This document shows, in pieces, positions 1 through 11,610 of a stretch of DNA of 64,000 nucleotides. Under the pieces are notes generated by a model. The model was given only the letters and a program-made list of their open reading frames with translations. It was not told the origin of the DNA and did no database searches. The DNA is taken from contig NC_068938.1 in the NCBI RefSeq assembly GCF_016801865.2, positions 84,022,886 through 84,086,885 of the forward strand, written 5' to 3'. Made by a program: the position numbers and the translations under genes. This DNA is from Culex pipiens pallens. Its lineage: Eukaryota > Arthropoda > Insecta > Diptera > Culicidae. How positions within the stretch are numbered: position 1 is the stretch's first letter; every line of letters begins with the position of its first letter.

Positions 1-668
1 AGTCGAAAGGGATATAATTTACCACTCTATTATCCAGCGTGTGTGTACGATGTGGTTGGGAGCGAGATTTCCCGAAGCTTGGTTTGAGGTTAGAGTGTCA
101 TTAATTTGGTATTGGCTCAATGCAAACAAACACACGGTGGTGGTTTACAAAAGCTAGGACTTTGAAGGGGATTCCCGTGACTTGGTGCTGCGGAGAATCC
201 TTCCACGACGCAACGCAGTTTGATATGTTGCCATAACGAAGACAATATATTATGTGATAATTGGCTGAACATATGCGTGCATTTCTGTGGGATGGGGTGC
301 GAACAGATTTAGAACTACCGATGATTATTTCATATGAAAATATAAACAAAGATATTTGGAATTCGTTTCGATGAAAAAGAAACTTTGTGTGATGAAGCCA
401 CTGATTTTTTTCAATTTCAATTCGGTTTTATTTTTTAATAATCAAGATACAACCGCCTCCGATGCCGATTATACTAGTACCGACAAGTCTTTTTCCAACA
501 AACAGACTATAGTATGAAAGCATAAAATCACCACTAAATAGAAAAAACAAAATGTTTTAATTTTCAGATCAAGCTAAAAACTGTGGATCATCATAAAATT
601 GAGTTTATGAAAAGCCCACATGTTTTCATTTTTAAACAAATTAAGCAAAAATCGATTAATGCAATCCT
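1..668. other. No gene recognised
   Basis: AT-rich sequence with only short chance reading frames. No domain, splice pair or repeat boundary could be recognised here. Confidence 0.5.
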
Positions 669-1023
669 TTTTGCCTTCCTCACCTTACTGAGGAAAGGCT
701 ATAAAATCACTCGAAAAATGAACTTTTTAATTAGACCTCCTAGACCTACCGTCATTTATACATATCGACTCAGAATCACCAGCTGAGCAAATGTCTGTGT
801 GTTTAGCTGTATGTAGATATGTGTACCGAATCAATGTCACTGAAATATCTCGTCACTTACTGAGCCGATTTTGACGTATTGGCCTCATTCGATTCGTCTT
901 GGGCACATAAGTCCCTATTGAAATTCATAAGATTTAGTAAAGCACATCAAAAGTTATGCTTAAAAAACTGCTGCATATAAATTTCACAATTTGCAAAAAA
1001 GGGTAATTTTTGCATGGAAACCT
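669..1023 (+). repeat. Terminal part of a dispersed mosquito repeat (family D)
   Basis: This stretch begins with TTTTTGCCTTCCTCACCTTA followed by TGAGGAAAGGC, which folds back on the first ten bases as a terminal hairpin. It matches 20428-20780 closely over about 340 bases. It is cut off at 1023 where a foldback element begins. The family is non-coding; its superfamily is not determined. Confidence 0.7.
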
Positions 1024-2379
1024 GAGCAATTCTCTACCAAAACCGGAAATGGATTTTATTTGTATTTTTTGATTTGGCTCAAACTTTGTGGGGGCCTTCC
1101 CTATGACCAAATAAGCTATTTTGTGTCATTGGTTCACCCATACAAGTCTCCATACAATTTTGGCAGCTGTCCATACAAAAATGGTATGTAAATATTCAAA
1201 CAGCTGTAACTTTTGAGTGAATTTTCTGATCAATTTGGTGTCTTCGGCAAAGTTGTAGGTATTGTTGAGGACTTTTGAGAAAAAGATAGGTACCCGGAAA
1301 AAAAATTTGCTGATTTTTTATCAACTTTTTTTTCACTAAAACTCAATTTCCCAAAATACGTATTTTTTGATTTTCCAGATTTTTTGATATGTTTTAGGGT
1401 ACAAAAATCCGCAACTTTTGAGCTATAGAGAAACATGGTCAAAAAATCTGCCGCCGAGTTTGAAAAATATTGATTTTTGGAAAAAAAACGAAGTTTCATG
1501 CAAAACGCGTTTGACATTATTTTTTAATGCAAAATTGAATTTGAAATCGAAAAGTACTTTACAGATTTTTTGATAAAGGGCTCCGTTTTCAAGATATAGC
1601 CACCGAAAGTTTGATTTTAGCGAAACATTTGCAGTTTTTCAATTTTTAAAAATAGTGACCATGAATGACCATTTCTAAAAATATATTTTTTTAAATGTTC
1701 AGAAAATTTGCTATAAAATTGTCTAAGAGACATTGAAGATTGGACCTCGGGTTGCTGAGAAAGAGCCGCTTTAAGAAAAAGAAACACGAAAATTGAAGTT
1801 TTCAAAATCTCACCAAAACAACCCACCATTTTCTAATGACGATATCTCAGCAACTAATGGTTCAATTTTCAATGTTAATACATGAAACATTCGTGAAATT
1901 TTCCGTTCTTTTTGAAAAAAATATTATGAAAATTTTTAAATCAAGACTAACATTTTAAAATGGCCAAACATTGAATATTACGCCCATTTGAAATGTTAGT
2001 CTTGATTTGAAAATTTGCAAAATATGTTTTTCGAAGAGATCGGACAATTTTACGACTGTTTCATGTTTTAACATTGAAAATCGGACCATTAATCGGAATA
2101 TTTTTCCGTGTACCTATCTTTTTCTCAAAAGTCCTCAACAATACCTACAACTTTGCCGAAGACACCAAATTGATCAGAAAGTTCACTCAAAAGTTACAGC
2201 TGTTTGAATATTTACATACCATTTTTGTATGGACAGCTGCCAAAATTGTATGGAGACTTGTATGGGTGAACCAATGACACAAAATAGCTTATTTGGTCAT
2301 AGGGAAGGCCCCCACAAAGTTTGAGCCAAATCAAAAAATACAAATAAAATCCATTTCCGGTTTTGGTAGAGAATTGCTC
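1024..2379. mobile_element. Foldback DNA element, family A (1.36 kb)
   Basis: The ends are the inverted pair GAGCAATTCTCTACC (1024-1038) and GGTAGAGAATTGCTC (2365-2379). The arms stay almost perfectly complementary for about 260 bases (1024-1287 against 2113-2379). A second inner inverted segment surrounds 1945-2010. There is no coding capacity, so this is a non-autonomous foldback or MITE-like element. Diverged or partial relatives occur at 10140-12420, 14860-15600, 37630-37740 and 40945-41140. No convincing target-site duplication was found. Confidence 0.8.
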
Positions 2380-2549
2380 CCGTGTGCTTTCTTGTTCTAT
2401 CTAGATAAGAATCTCAGCAAGCTTAGTACAAAAGAGCACATCGGCATCGATTTATAGATTTTTTATAATAAAATCTCAGCATCAGCATAAAATTAATAGC
2501 AATTTTCAAAAAATTCTCAATTTTGGTTTGAGTACTCTTCCCATCCTAT

Positions 2550-4135
2550 CACGGCGTGTTTTCTAGAACAAACATTTCAGGAAAAAATAGTCATCGCTAC
2601 TGTCAAATGTGTCTTATAGAAAATTTTCTCAGCTTTCCAATGCTTCTAAGAGCGAAATGTTTCATCGGGAAATTTCTGAGAAATCTATTTTTTAAGTTTT
2701 TTGTTCTAAATTCCTCTATTATGTATTGGAAACTTTTTAATATCAGTTCAGGAAAATTGTCAAATGATGTTTTTTATGTGTCATTTACTCATAAAAATGT
2801 GCAAAATAAGGCAAGAAACAACTTTGTAGAAGGTTGCAAATCACTAAACAATTTTAGTATTAAGTTTAACCATGTTTTTAAATATACGGGATATATTCTG
2901 AAATGAAAATCATAATACCGTATTAAAAATTATTTTTTACATGAATTAAAAGACAATTACATAATTTTGTGTTAAAATATCACTTGTCTGATCTGATTGA
3001 GCTGATACATTCGATTTTTTGATGGCTCGAGATTTTTAAGTTTATTATTGGATGTTTATGAATAAATATGATATTTATGCCAGCAAACATGAACCGGGAA
3101 CAACGATCCAAAAGATGATTTAAAATCGAAAATGTACTACAAATTACTGTTCCAAGCTTCAAAAGTCCCATTCTCATGAGTGTGAAATTTGTATGAAATA
3201 ACGAAAAGAAATGTTTTGCTGTTGAAAATGCATTTAAATGTAGGAGTAAAATTGAATGTTGAAAACACCGTCACATACATTTTTTTTTGGTTTACACAGA
3301 AATAAAATATTATTTAACAGAAAAAATCAAACAGAAGCTTCCATTCCAAACTATTTAAACAAAAATCAAAGTATTTGTAAAACGTTTTAAAAAGATAGGA
3401 TAAGACTTCTATAATATTGCTGATTCCTTGATCATTTCATACAAAATAAAAATTATAAAATTATTTAAATTATATTGTAAAATCGTTTAAAACTCATGAA
3501 AAGTGTTTCTCCTGAAGCTCGCCACAGTAATTTTTAGTTCAATTTCGAGTATAAAACATGTTTTGTATCCATGCAACTGGTTAATGTTTGGTTAAGGAAA
3601 CATAGTAATTTTTTTCTTAACAATCTAGTAACCTTATCAATCTCAAAAATGCAAAAAAAAACTTTTTTATCAGCTTAATTCAAGCTAAATCCGAGCAGAC
3701 GAGTAATTTTTGTACACAAAAATTATTAATAATCTAATAATTCCTGTAAAAATTATATTTTGATACGGTTTTATGATTTTTATTTCTGAATAAATCCCAT
3801 ATATTCAAAAACTCGGTTAAACTTAATTTTAAAAATGTTTAGCGATTTGCAACCTTCTACAAAGTTGTTTCTTACCTTAATTTGCACATTTTTATGAGTA
3901 AATGACACATAAAAAACATCATTTGACAAGTTTCCTGAACAGATATTAAAAAATTTGCAATATATAATAAAGGAATTTAGAACAAAAAACTTAAAAATTA
4001 GATATCTCAGAAATTTCCCGATGAAACATTTCGCTCTTAGAAGCATTGGAAATCAAAGAAAATTTTCTATAAGACACATTTGACAGTAGCGATGACTATT
4101 TTTTCTCCTTAAGGTTGCTCAGAAAACACGCCGTG
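2550..4135. mobile_element. Foldback DNA element, family B (1.59 kb)
   Basis: The outermost 15 bases are a perfect inverted pair: CACGGCGTGTTTTCT at 2550-2564 and AGAAAACACGCCGTG at 4121-4135. The arms remain recognisably complementary for about 370 bases (2550-2920 and 3765-4135). The open frames in both arms are mirror images of the same sequence and are not genes. A possible CCTAT duplication flanks the element, with one extra base on the right. Confidence 0.8.
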
Positions 4136-4368
4136 GCCTATTATTCAAATTGTTAGACCTATGGTTTGCAAGCAATTCTTTTCGTTTTTAGATTGTTGAA
4201 ATCAAGCCTGTTCTGGTAGAGTCGCTGGTTGGTGGTTGGACTCGGGACTCACAATCTAAAGTACGAAAAAACAGAATTCACATTAGCGAATCCGCTATGT
4301 ATTCGAATAAGTTTCCAACGATTCAAACACTGTGTAGAACTGGCAACCCTTTCTCAGGTTATGGCTAC
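4136..4368. repeat. Possible SINE tail fragment
   Basis: The segment around 4205-4260 (TTGGACTCGGGACTCACAAT) resembles the distal part of the tRNA-headed SINE at 49575-49790. No tRNA-like head is present, so it would be a truncated copy. The match is short. Confidence 0.3.
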
Positions 4369-4372
4369 TTAA

Positions 4373-5070
4373 GGGGTTACATACATGTATATCGGCAAAA
4401 AAGTCAGAGGTTAGTATGAGCACACACTTCAACTTTTTTTAATTCTTTTTTCAGGGCATTAAAATATACATTTTCACCTACTAACAAAACAAATTTGAAG
4501 ATATTTGGTTGCATCATTGCCGAGATATAGCAATTTCAAGTTAGCAGTTTCAAAAAACGGGTGCCACGATATCTCAACACTGTCTTGACCAAATCGGCTC
4601 AAAATTTTGGTGAAGGCTCATTAAACCGATTCCGTGTGCATGACGAAGGCTGATTTAAAAAAAGTTTATTTAAAAAAAAGATAAAAATATTTTTGTGTTT
4701 TTCATATAAAAAACCGTTAGTTTTTGATTTTTGTATTTTTTTAAAAAGCAAATTTTAAAAATTGGGCTTCGTCATGCACACGGGATACATCTTGAGAGTC
4801 TTCACCTCAAATTTCAGCCAATTTGGTCCATCCCATCTCGAGATATCGTGGCACCCGTAAATCAACTCGGGGTTTAGAGAAAAACGCCAACAAAGTTTGA
4901 CAGCCCGCTTTGCGCATGGCAAAATTTTGAGCTTAAATCGTCTCTTAGTCAGTTCAGTCACGATATATCTTCATGAATCTTTTAGGAGTGATTAATGATC
5001 ATCTTTTGAGTGGATTTAACAAATATTCTGTAAAATAAAATTTTGTAATTTTCTACATGTATGTAACCCC
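4373..5070. mobile_element. Foldback MITE flanked by TTAA
   Basis: The termini GGGGTTACATACATGTA and its exact complement TACATGTATGTAACCCC are flanked on both sides by TTAA (4369-4372 and 5071-5074). TTAA duplication is the hallmark of piggyBac-type transposition. A second inverted pair (about 4560-4655 and 4763-4860) lies inside. There is no transposase frame, so the element would be non-autonomous. The superfamily is inferred only from the TTAA site. Confidence 0.75.
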
Positions 5071-5074
5071 TTAA

Positions 5075-6821
5075 GTGATGTTTATACATATTGTAAGTCT
5101 TATGTTCTATTTTTGGTGAAAAGTGAGGACGGCATCATCCACATGAGTGGATTAATTTAGGTTTAAATTATTAATTCTTCAAATTATCAATCAAACTAGT
5201 ACCACTCTGAAGCAATGCCAGTAGCTTCACGTTCCCATATCGACCCTAACATCGCTCCTCGCTAACACGTTGCGATTACCAATGTTGCACCCGCTCACCG
5301 TCTAATTAAACAATATTTCATGCAACCCCCAACCTCCACTCGTGTCCCATTAATTCCATACAGCCTGCCGCCCCCCGAGTCGAGACCCCGGCCTCGCTCG
5401 ATCCGACGGGAGTTGCGCAACGTAAACGACCTACTCACAAACGACACACATTACGGGCACCACACATTATGCGAGCAATTCGCAATTACACACACACACA
5501 CACCTCCCAAGTCCTTAACTTAGTCGCTACTACCCAAGTCGCTAGTCTAAGCTGGCGCTACACTCCACTTACCACACCGTCGCTGCTCGCTAGTTCACCC
5601 CCTTGAGCATGCGCATTGCAACAGCTCCAAGTCAATGGCCCTCCACGGTACGGACGAACCCCGTTGGTTTGACTAAATATCCTAACTTTGACAGCTTGTC
5701 AAACCATCATGGTTTGACTGTACCCACCAGCAAAACGTGTGGCACTCACCGACTACCCATCCAAACGTGTTTTTTTTCTTTCTTTCGTCACCACGACCAC
5801 GTGGTGGTAAGCCATTTATGATCAACAACTTTGCTCCAATTTCGCCATCGGTGACCGAGGGGGCCAGTGGTGTAGCAAGGTAGCAGACTTGGATCAGACA
5901 CCAATCTCTCCGGTGTTATTGTGCATGAGAAGAGATGTTGTTTATGTAACTCCTCTTTTTTTGCTCGAAGGCTTTAGTTGGCCAATATTGGACGCTTTAT
6001 TGACGCCACGCGATTTTGATTATCTGTTAGATTGTTTTCGCGCTGATGAGCGGTTTGTAACGACCGCAAAACCGTAACTGATGAGGAAGCTGCGCTGCCA
6101 GACGATCCGGTTGGTTGGAAGTGTTTCTTTCACGAGAGCAATTAAGGAAAAGACGGTTTCATGTTTTCATTGTTATAGTTTTTTATGCCGTAAAAATGAT
6201 CAAAAGTTTGACACATAGTTACGGTTTCTTTTATTTATCTCCTTTTTCTCTATCTTTTTTGTTCGAAATTAAAAGATGACTTATATCACATGTTGGTTCA
6301 GAGTTAGCATCGTGTCGGATGTGGAGAAATTTGATCAATTTTACCTCATAAATGGGGGGGTTTTTTGGTTCTCGAGGGTGAGAGTATTGGAAGTTTGCTA
6401 GGTAACAAATAACATTTTTTTTGCATTTCTTTTTTGGTACAGCTTTAAGGAGTTCCAAATTTCGTGGCTCGGGTCTATTAACCATTATATCAATAAAGTA
6501 ACAGGTTTAGCTGCTCTATCGGTATTTATACAAAAAAAAAACAATAATTAACAACGGATTTACTTCTCGAAAACGTCCACCCACTTGGGCGAACAGTGCT
6601 CTTAGAAGTCAACACACTTTCTCTCTACAAAATATTGCTCGCTTTAACAACTACATTTAAGATCACAAACTTATGAAATGATTCGTATTGGTTTGCTCGT
6701 AAAAAACTGCAAAATACACAGGAGGAACGTTCTAAAAAATCAGTTCAGTTTAGGCGGGAAATTGTTGACGGGAGGGGATCGGATGATTTTGGGGTTAGGG
6801 ATAGGATGATGGTGGTCTAGC
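5075..6821. other. Intergenic, no supported gene
   Basis: A less AT-rich segment at 5200-5860 contains a CA dinucleotide run (about 5488-5505) and the near-perfect palindrome GTCAAACCAT-C-ATGGTTTGAC (5698-5718). A 62-codon frame at 5889-6077 has no recognisable domain or splice context. The interval from 6200 to 6821 lies downstream of the cuticular gene and may include its 3' UTR; no canonical AATAAA is seen close to the stop. Confidence 0.5.
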
Positions 6822-8264
6822 TTAGTGGAAATCGTGATGCTCAAAGGAATGATCATGGTGGTGTTCTTCTTTGTGCACATGGACTGGCACATGGACTGGT
6901 ACTTTCACGGGGTAGGGCTTCTCCTTGATGTAAGGCACCTTAACTTCCTTGTAAACCGGGAAAGGCTTGTCGACCGGGACCTTAACCTCATAGGGCACTG
7001 GCTTCTCCACGGTGTACGGGACCTTCTTTTCGACAATGTACGGGGACGGGACTGGGACCTTGACTTCGACGGGGTATGGCTTCTCGACTTCCACCTTGTA
7101 TGGCTTGTCGACTGGAACCTTCACTTCGTACGGGACCTTCTTCTCTACGACCACTGGGTAAGGCTTCTTGACCTCGACGGGGTATGGCTTCTCGACTTCG
7201 ACCTTGTAGGGCTTGTCAACTGGGACCTTGACCTCATACGGGACCTTCTTGATGACGGTGTACGGCTTCGGGACTGGGACCTCGTACTTAACCTCATATG
7301 GGACCTTCTTCTCCACGGTGTAGGGCACTGGCACGTGCACCTTCACTTCGTACGGCACCTTCTTCTCGACGGTGTAGGGCTGCGGCACATGAACTTTCAC
7401 CTCATAGGGCTTGTCGACCGGAACCTGCAGAAGGTAAAACAAGGGTTATTGGGGTTTTCCAAATGGACCAACTTTGGTGTCACCGTAAGCATAGGATTGC
7501 AAGTCTTCAAATAGTACTATTGTAGCTGAAGTAACACTGTTACAGGTACTTGGAATCTACTTATATCGAATTTTAAACCAGAACTGGTTGAATTGGTTCA
7601 TTTTTGAGTTATGACATATTGAAATTCTTGTGTTTGAATAATGCCAAATCACGTATTTTATACATGTATACAAAGAGCAAAAAGTGGTGTTTTGAACCAA
7701 CTGCACTTTTTCAAATCTAGAACCACGGTGAAGCCACGACTTGTTGAGCGTCGGATCGCCATCCCCCCAGAACGTTCAACTTGCCTTCACTTCGTACGGG
7801 ACCTTCTTTTCCACGGTGTAAGGAGCTGGCACGTGCACCGGGTACTTGACGTACTCCTTGACGGTGAACGGAACCTTCTTCTCAACGGTGTAGGGCTGGG
7901 GAATGTCGTACTTGACCTCGTACGGGACCTTCTTCTCAACGGTGTAAGGCACGTGCTTCTCCACGGTGTACGGCACCGGGATCTTCTTCTCGATGGTTAC
8001 GGTTTTGATGTGCTCATGGTGTTCGTGGTGATGTCCAAAGTCATGCCCGTAGTCGCCAATGGACCCGTAGATGCCACGTTTCTCCACATTCTGCGACTCC
8101 TTGGGCTCGATCTCGGTTTCTTCTGCTTTTTTGTCCTCCGCAGCAGTACCCTCGCATGTGACGAGTGCCACAAACAGGGCAAGACAACAAGGAACAATGA
8201 TCTGAAAAGGGGGAGGTGGGCAGAGAAAACCAAACATTAACCGGGAGTCACTTTTCACTGCCAT
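6822..8264 (-). CDS. Low-complexity PV/PY-rich cuticular protein (CPLCP-like), three exons
   Basis: Predicted secreted structural protein of the cuticle or another extracellular matrix. Proposed exons on the minus strand are 8264-8259, 8201-7785 and 7424-6822, giving 341 residues. The first exon codes only Met-Ala, as is common in insect cuticular genes, and continues into IIVPCCLALFVALVTCEG, so residues 1-20 form a signal peptide. Residues 20-44 are charged and end in the dibasic VEKR. Residues 55-66 are His-rich (HHHEHHEH). From about residue 70 the chain is a degenerate repeat built on PYTVEKKVPYEVKV and VPVDKPY, and it ends in a second His-rich tail. There is no Rebers-Riddiford chitin-binding domain. 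The dense PV and PY pairs match the mosquito CPLCP family. Intron 1 is GT-AG (the start exon is the least certain part); intron 2 appears to use a GC donor (AAG|GCAAGT) with acceptor CTGCAG. A strong TATA/Inr promoter lies upstream. Confidence 0.82.
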
Positions 8265-8575
8265 CGAGGGATAGATAGTCCATGGAGTTCTTGGAGCAGT
8301 CCAAGTTTCGTTTTGCACTTAAAAATTCTTCACAGTCCGTTCCCGATCACTGTGCAGCTACTGGAGCTGATCTTTTTGCTAGTTTTGCTCGTTGCACAAT
8401 TCTGCCCATTATGTTGCACTTTTACGCAATTCACTCCAAATCCACTCAAACACGATCAGCTGCTCAAAACTCAACCACTGTAGATGATCACCCCCCAAAA
8501 CTCAACCCCAAAACCTCTACGTACCATTCGCATTGTGCGCTTCAAGTGTATAGAATAAGCGAGACCAAAGTAGGT

Positions 8576-8611
8576 ACTGATTTGAAAAACCCACTGCACC
8601 GACTATATATA
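8576..8611 (-). promoter_or_regulatory. TATA box plus TCAGT initiator of the cuticular gene
   Basis: On the minus strand TATATATAG (8611-8603) is followed by the arthropod initiator TCAGT (8580-8576). The A of TCA is 33 bases from the first T of the TATA box, the classical spacing. Transcription would start near 8578, about 314 bases upstream of the proposed ATG at 8264. Confidence 0.75.
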
Positions 8612-10139
8612 CTCAACGCTCGGGAAAACGCGCCAAGCTTCGGAGAGCCCGGTCCCCTTCCCCTCGGCCCAAGAAGAAAAGCTCCGAAGACGTGAAGAAA
8701 CTTTCGCGCTCGACCCACCCCGCGCCGCCTCCCACCGCTGCCGTGATCGTCGCCCGCGGAGTTGATCGTCGGGTTGGCCAAAACGCCGAAGCGCGCGCAG
8801 GACGAAAGAAGTTTCGAAGAAGCCGGCTCAAATCGTTGCAACAACAATACGCCAGCAATAAGCAGCGCAATGCAAAAGCTTAATTTTTATGCTGTGGCGC
8901 GTTTTGATGAATCGAATCACGGGGCTGCCCACACACATGTGCGCCAGTTATTGCGCGCTCGCGCGAGTTCATGGATCGTTTCGCATAGAACCAATTTTTG
9001 TTGTGTTGTGCTATAGTCTTGCTTCAAATTACTTCTGGCCAGTTTTAGAGGCCGTAGCAGTTTCGTGCAGTTGTGAGGTAAAATAAAGGAAAAAACATTA
9101 AAAAGCATCACAAAACAACACTAATACGAATATTGGGTTTCTTAGCCTTTGTTTGAGCGTTGGAAAATTTAATAAGCCCTCGAAATGGTCAGATTAATGA
9201 AGAAAAAAGTTGACTGACTTTGGGGCTAGCAATTGAAGTGTGTGCATACGGGCTAAGCCATCAAGTGTTGCCGGTGTCTGATCAGGTAAAAACGCAATAA
9301 ATTATGCGCATAAAATGAGCGAGAAAATGAAATCAAGAACTATATGTTCTTCACAGTTCTGTTGGTCTTATAAGTTTTGTTACTTTTATTTAGTCGACTT
9401 AATTAAATATTTATTTGAAGCAACCTTATTCAAAATTTATTATATAAGCAATTCTCTACGAACCTTTTTTCAAATTAAAATTTTTGTATTTTTTAGTCTG
9501 GCTGATACTTTCTTTTGTATCATCAGTTTGTCTATTTTATTTTCCATATAAATTAGGCAGCAAATTGTATGCGAAAATTCAAAAATATGTTCCTTTTTTG
9601 AACGATTTGGTCTGCAAAGAGCTCATTTTCACGAGTTTTGAATTTCCCGGAAAAAGGAAAAAAAAAATCCGCGATATTTATGGAATGGTCAAAAACCATT
9701 TTTCAATACATTTATTGAATAATTAAAGCTTTGAATCATAGAACTAGTTTTGCAATCTTAACAGGGAGCAGATTTTAGAAGGCTTAAAAGCATTTAAAAT
9801 TAGAATATGTACGTTGTTGGGCTTTAAATTTTATATCAATCACAATTCTTCGTTAAATGTGATTCCGATTAATTAAGTTTCAGATTATAACTAAATATAA
9901 AAAAAAAATGATGTCTTTGATAGTGGCTGAAAAAAACACAACTGAATACAAACGGACTCTAAAATATATAAATATATAATTTGATATTTTGCGCAGCAAA
10001 TATTTTTCAAAACCGGAGTTTTTTTTAAAGGTCTAATAAACAAAAAAATCATTTTATGTACTATTTATATTTAACTGCAATACATTTGAAAATTGGTTTG
10101 CTAATGTTGTTGTTACGTTCCTGTTTTTAACCGAAACCA
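8612..10139. other. Upstream region of the cuticular gene; no gene recognised
   Basis: 8620-9080 is GC-richer (including GC-rich runs around 8700-8830 and 8945-8975) and may hold regulatory sequence for the divergent cuticular promoter. All its open frames are short and overlap on both strands. 9100-10139 is AT-rich with no recognisable feature. Confidence 0.45.
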
Positions 10140-10590
10140 ATCAAACTAGCATAACTTCAGAAGCTGTCCCAATTTGTTTTATATGCCCTGATTCACCCGA
10201 TGTCGGTACCTAGGACATTCAACTGTAAAAATTTCCGGACTATATTACGTATTTTTATTTTTTTCGGAAAACCCTAGAATCCTTGGTTTTGGAAAACCCC
10301 GAGAGTTTGAAAAAAATGTATTTGCTACTAAACAAATGATTTCCAAAAAAAAACAAAATTTTATTTTTATATTTTTTTATATGTCCTAAAATGACCTCTT
10401 TTCAGGTTTGTGTTTTTTAAAAAGTGATAAAAAAAAGCGAAAAAAGTTGAAAAAAATATTTTTGAGATTTTGTAACCATGACTATCATTTCAAAAGGGCA
10501 TAATATTGAATATTGCACGCTTTAGAAATGTTAGTCTTAATTCTACAATTTTAAAACTTTTTTTAAGAGATCACACAATTTCACGATTTT

Positions 10591-11610
10591 CACGGTTGTT
10601 GAGTCGTGTGGTGTTCGTGGGAGAGATCGGTGGTCGAATCTACGCGCGCGGTTCCGAGAAAAAGTGCTAGAAGATTCTGGAATTTATTGAAAAAGGTGTC
10701 GCGTCGTTGCCTTCGAAGTTTGGCCCTCAGTCGTGTGGTGTTCGTGGGAGAGATCGGTGGGCGAATCGACGCGCGGTTCCGAGAAAAAGTGCTAGAAGAT
10801 TCTGGAATTCATTGGAAAAAGGTGTCGCGTCGTGGCCTTGGAAGTTGGGTCTTAAGTCGTGTGGAGTTCGTGGGGGAGATCGGTGGGCGAATGGACGCGC
10901 GAGAATCTGCGAGATAGTAGTGGAAGTTTTTTTTTTTAATTTATTGATAGAAGGCTTCGCATCGTCGTGTATAGGTTGAATTTCTGTAGTTGAGCTGGTT
11001 GTTCGCGGTCCGGACTGGACAAATTCGTGTTGAAGTTTGTTGCAAAGAAGTCGTAATTGTACGTCACCGAATAATACGTTAATTCAAATTTCATTTCGAT
11101 TTGAAAGCCCATCCCAAAGCATCGTTGCTCGGATGGCACGCCGGTGGTAATAAGTAAAAAATACGCGAATGATAAGTCCTTCTTATAGCGTCGTAGCTCG
11201 GAAAGCAACGATTATAGTTCACATTCTGGTCATATCATCTACCAAGATGAATCCTGACCTTCCCTTTCCTTCCCCTACTAACACAATTCTCCCACTTCCC
11301 GTGATGCTTGAAGGAGATGCTGTGGATTCAACGGTCTCATGCGGTGTTAACAGGTATAGAACGACAAACTCTGTGTCTGTGAGTCTGCAACTTCAACTAT
11401 CGGACTAACATTCCTACCTTTGTTGAACTGCATCTCCTTGGGGGGGGGCGCCGGTATTGACTTAAAGCAGAGATCTTCAGGGGTTATACAGTGAGGATGA
11501 CTAGCTCCCACTGATCATCTGTTGATTCATTGTGTAACTTCAGCTGATCCGTCAATAACGGAGTAGCAGCTCATTGGCAGTCAACCATGCTCATGATCAT
11601 GCTCATGCTC
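10591..11610 (+). mobile_element. Internally deleted non-LTR retrotransposon with a target-site duplication
   Basis: The element is 1,020 bp and is flanked by a perfect 21-bp duplication (10570-10590 and 11611-11631; first bases ATCACACAATTTCACGATTT). It opens with about 2.5 tandem copies of a 127-bp GC-rich unit, a layout typical of 5' UTRs of some LINEs. It continues through a 3' UTR-like part sharing TATCGGACTAACATTCC and GTCAATAACG-AGTAGCA with 47626-48050, and ends in a short hexamer tail built on ATGCTC. No endonuclease or reverse transcriptase frame remains. It therefore looks like a 5'-plus-3' deletion derivative mobilised in trans. Confidence 0.8.
10603..10915 (+). repeat. 127-bp tandem repeats in the retroelement 5' end
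   Basis: Units start at 10603, 10730 and 10856 with GTCGTGTGG(T/A)GTTCGTGGG. The third is truncated. Each unit carries a GAGATCGGTGG motif and the sequence CGAGAAAAAGTGCTAGAAGA in the first two. Such repeats often carry the internal promoter of non-LTR elements; that role is inferred. Confidence 0.8.

Noticed and set aside
2556..2906. 116-codon frame similar to one at 3780-4046
   Set aside because: The two are mirror images in the arms of a foldback element, so the similarity reflects DNA palindromy, not protein conservation.
6825..7514. 229-codon open frame on the plus strand
   Set aside because: It is the antisense shadow of the cuticular repeat; the minus strand has the signal peptide, introns and promoter.
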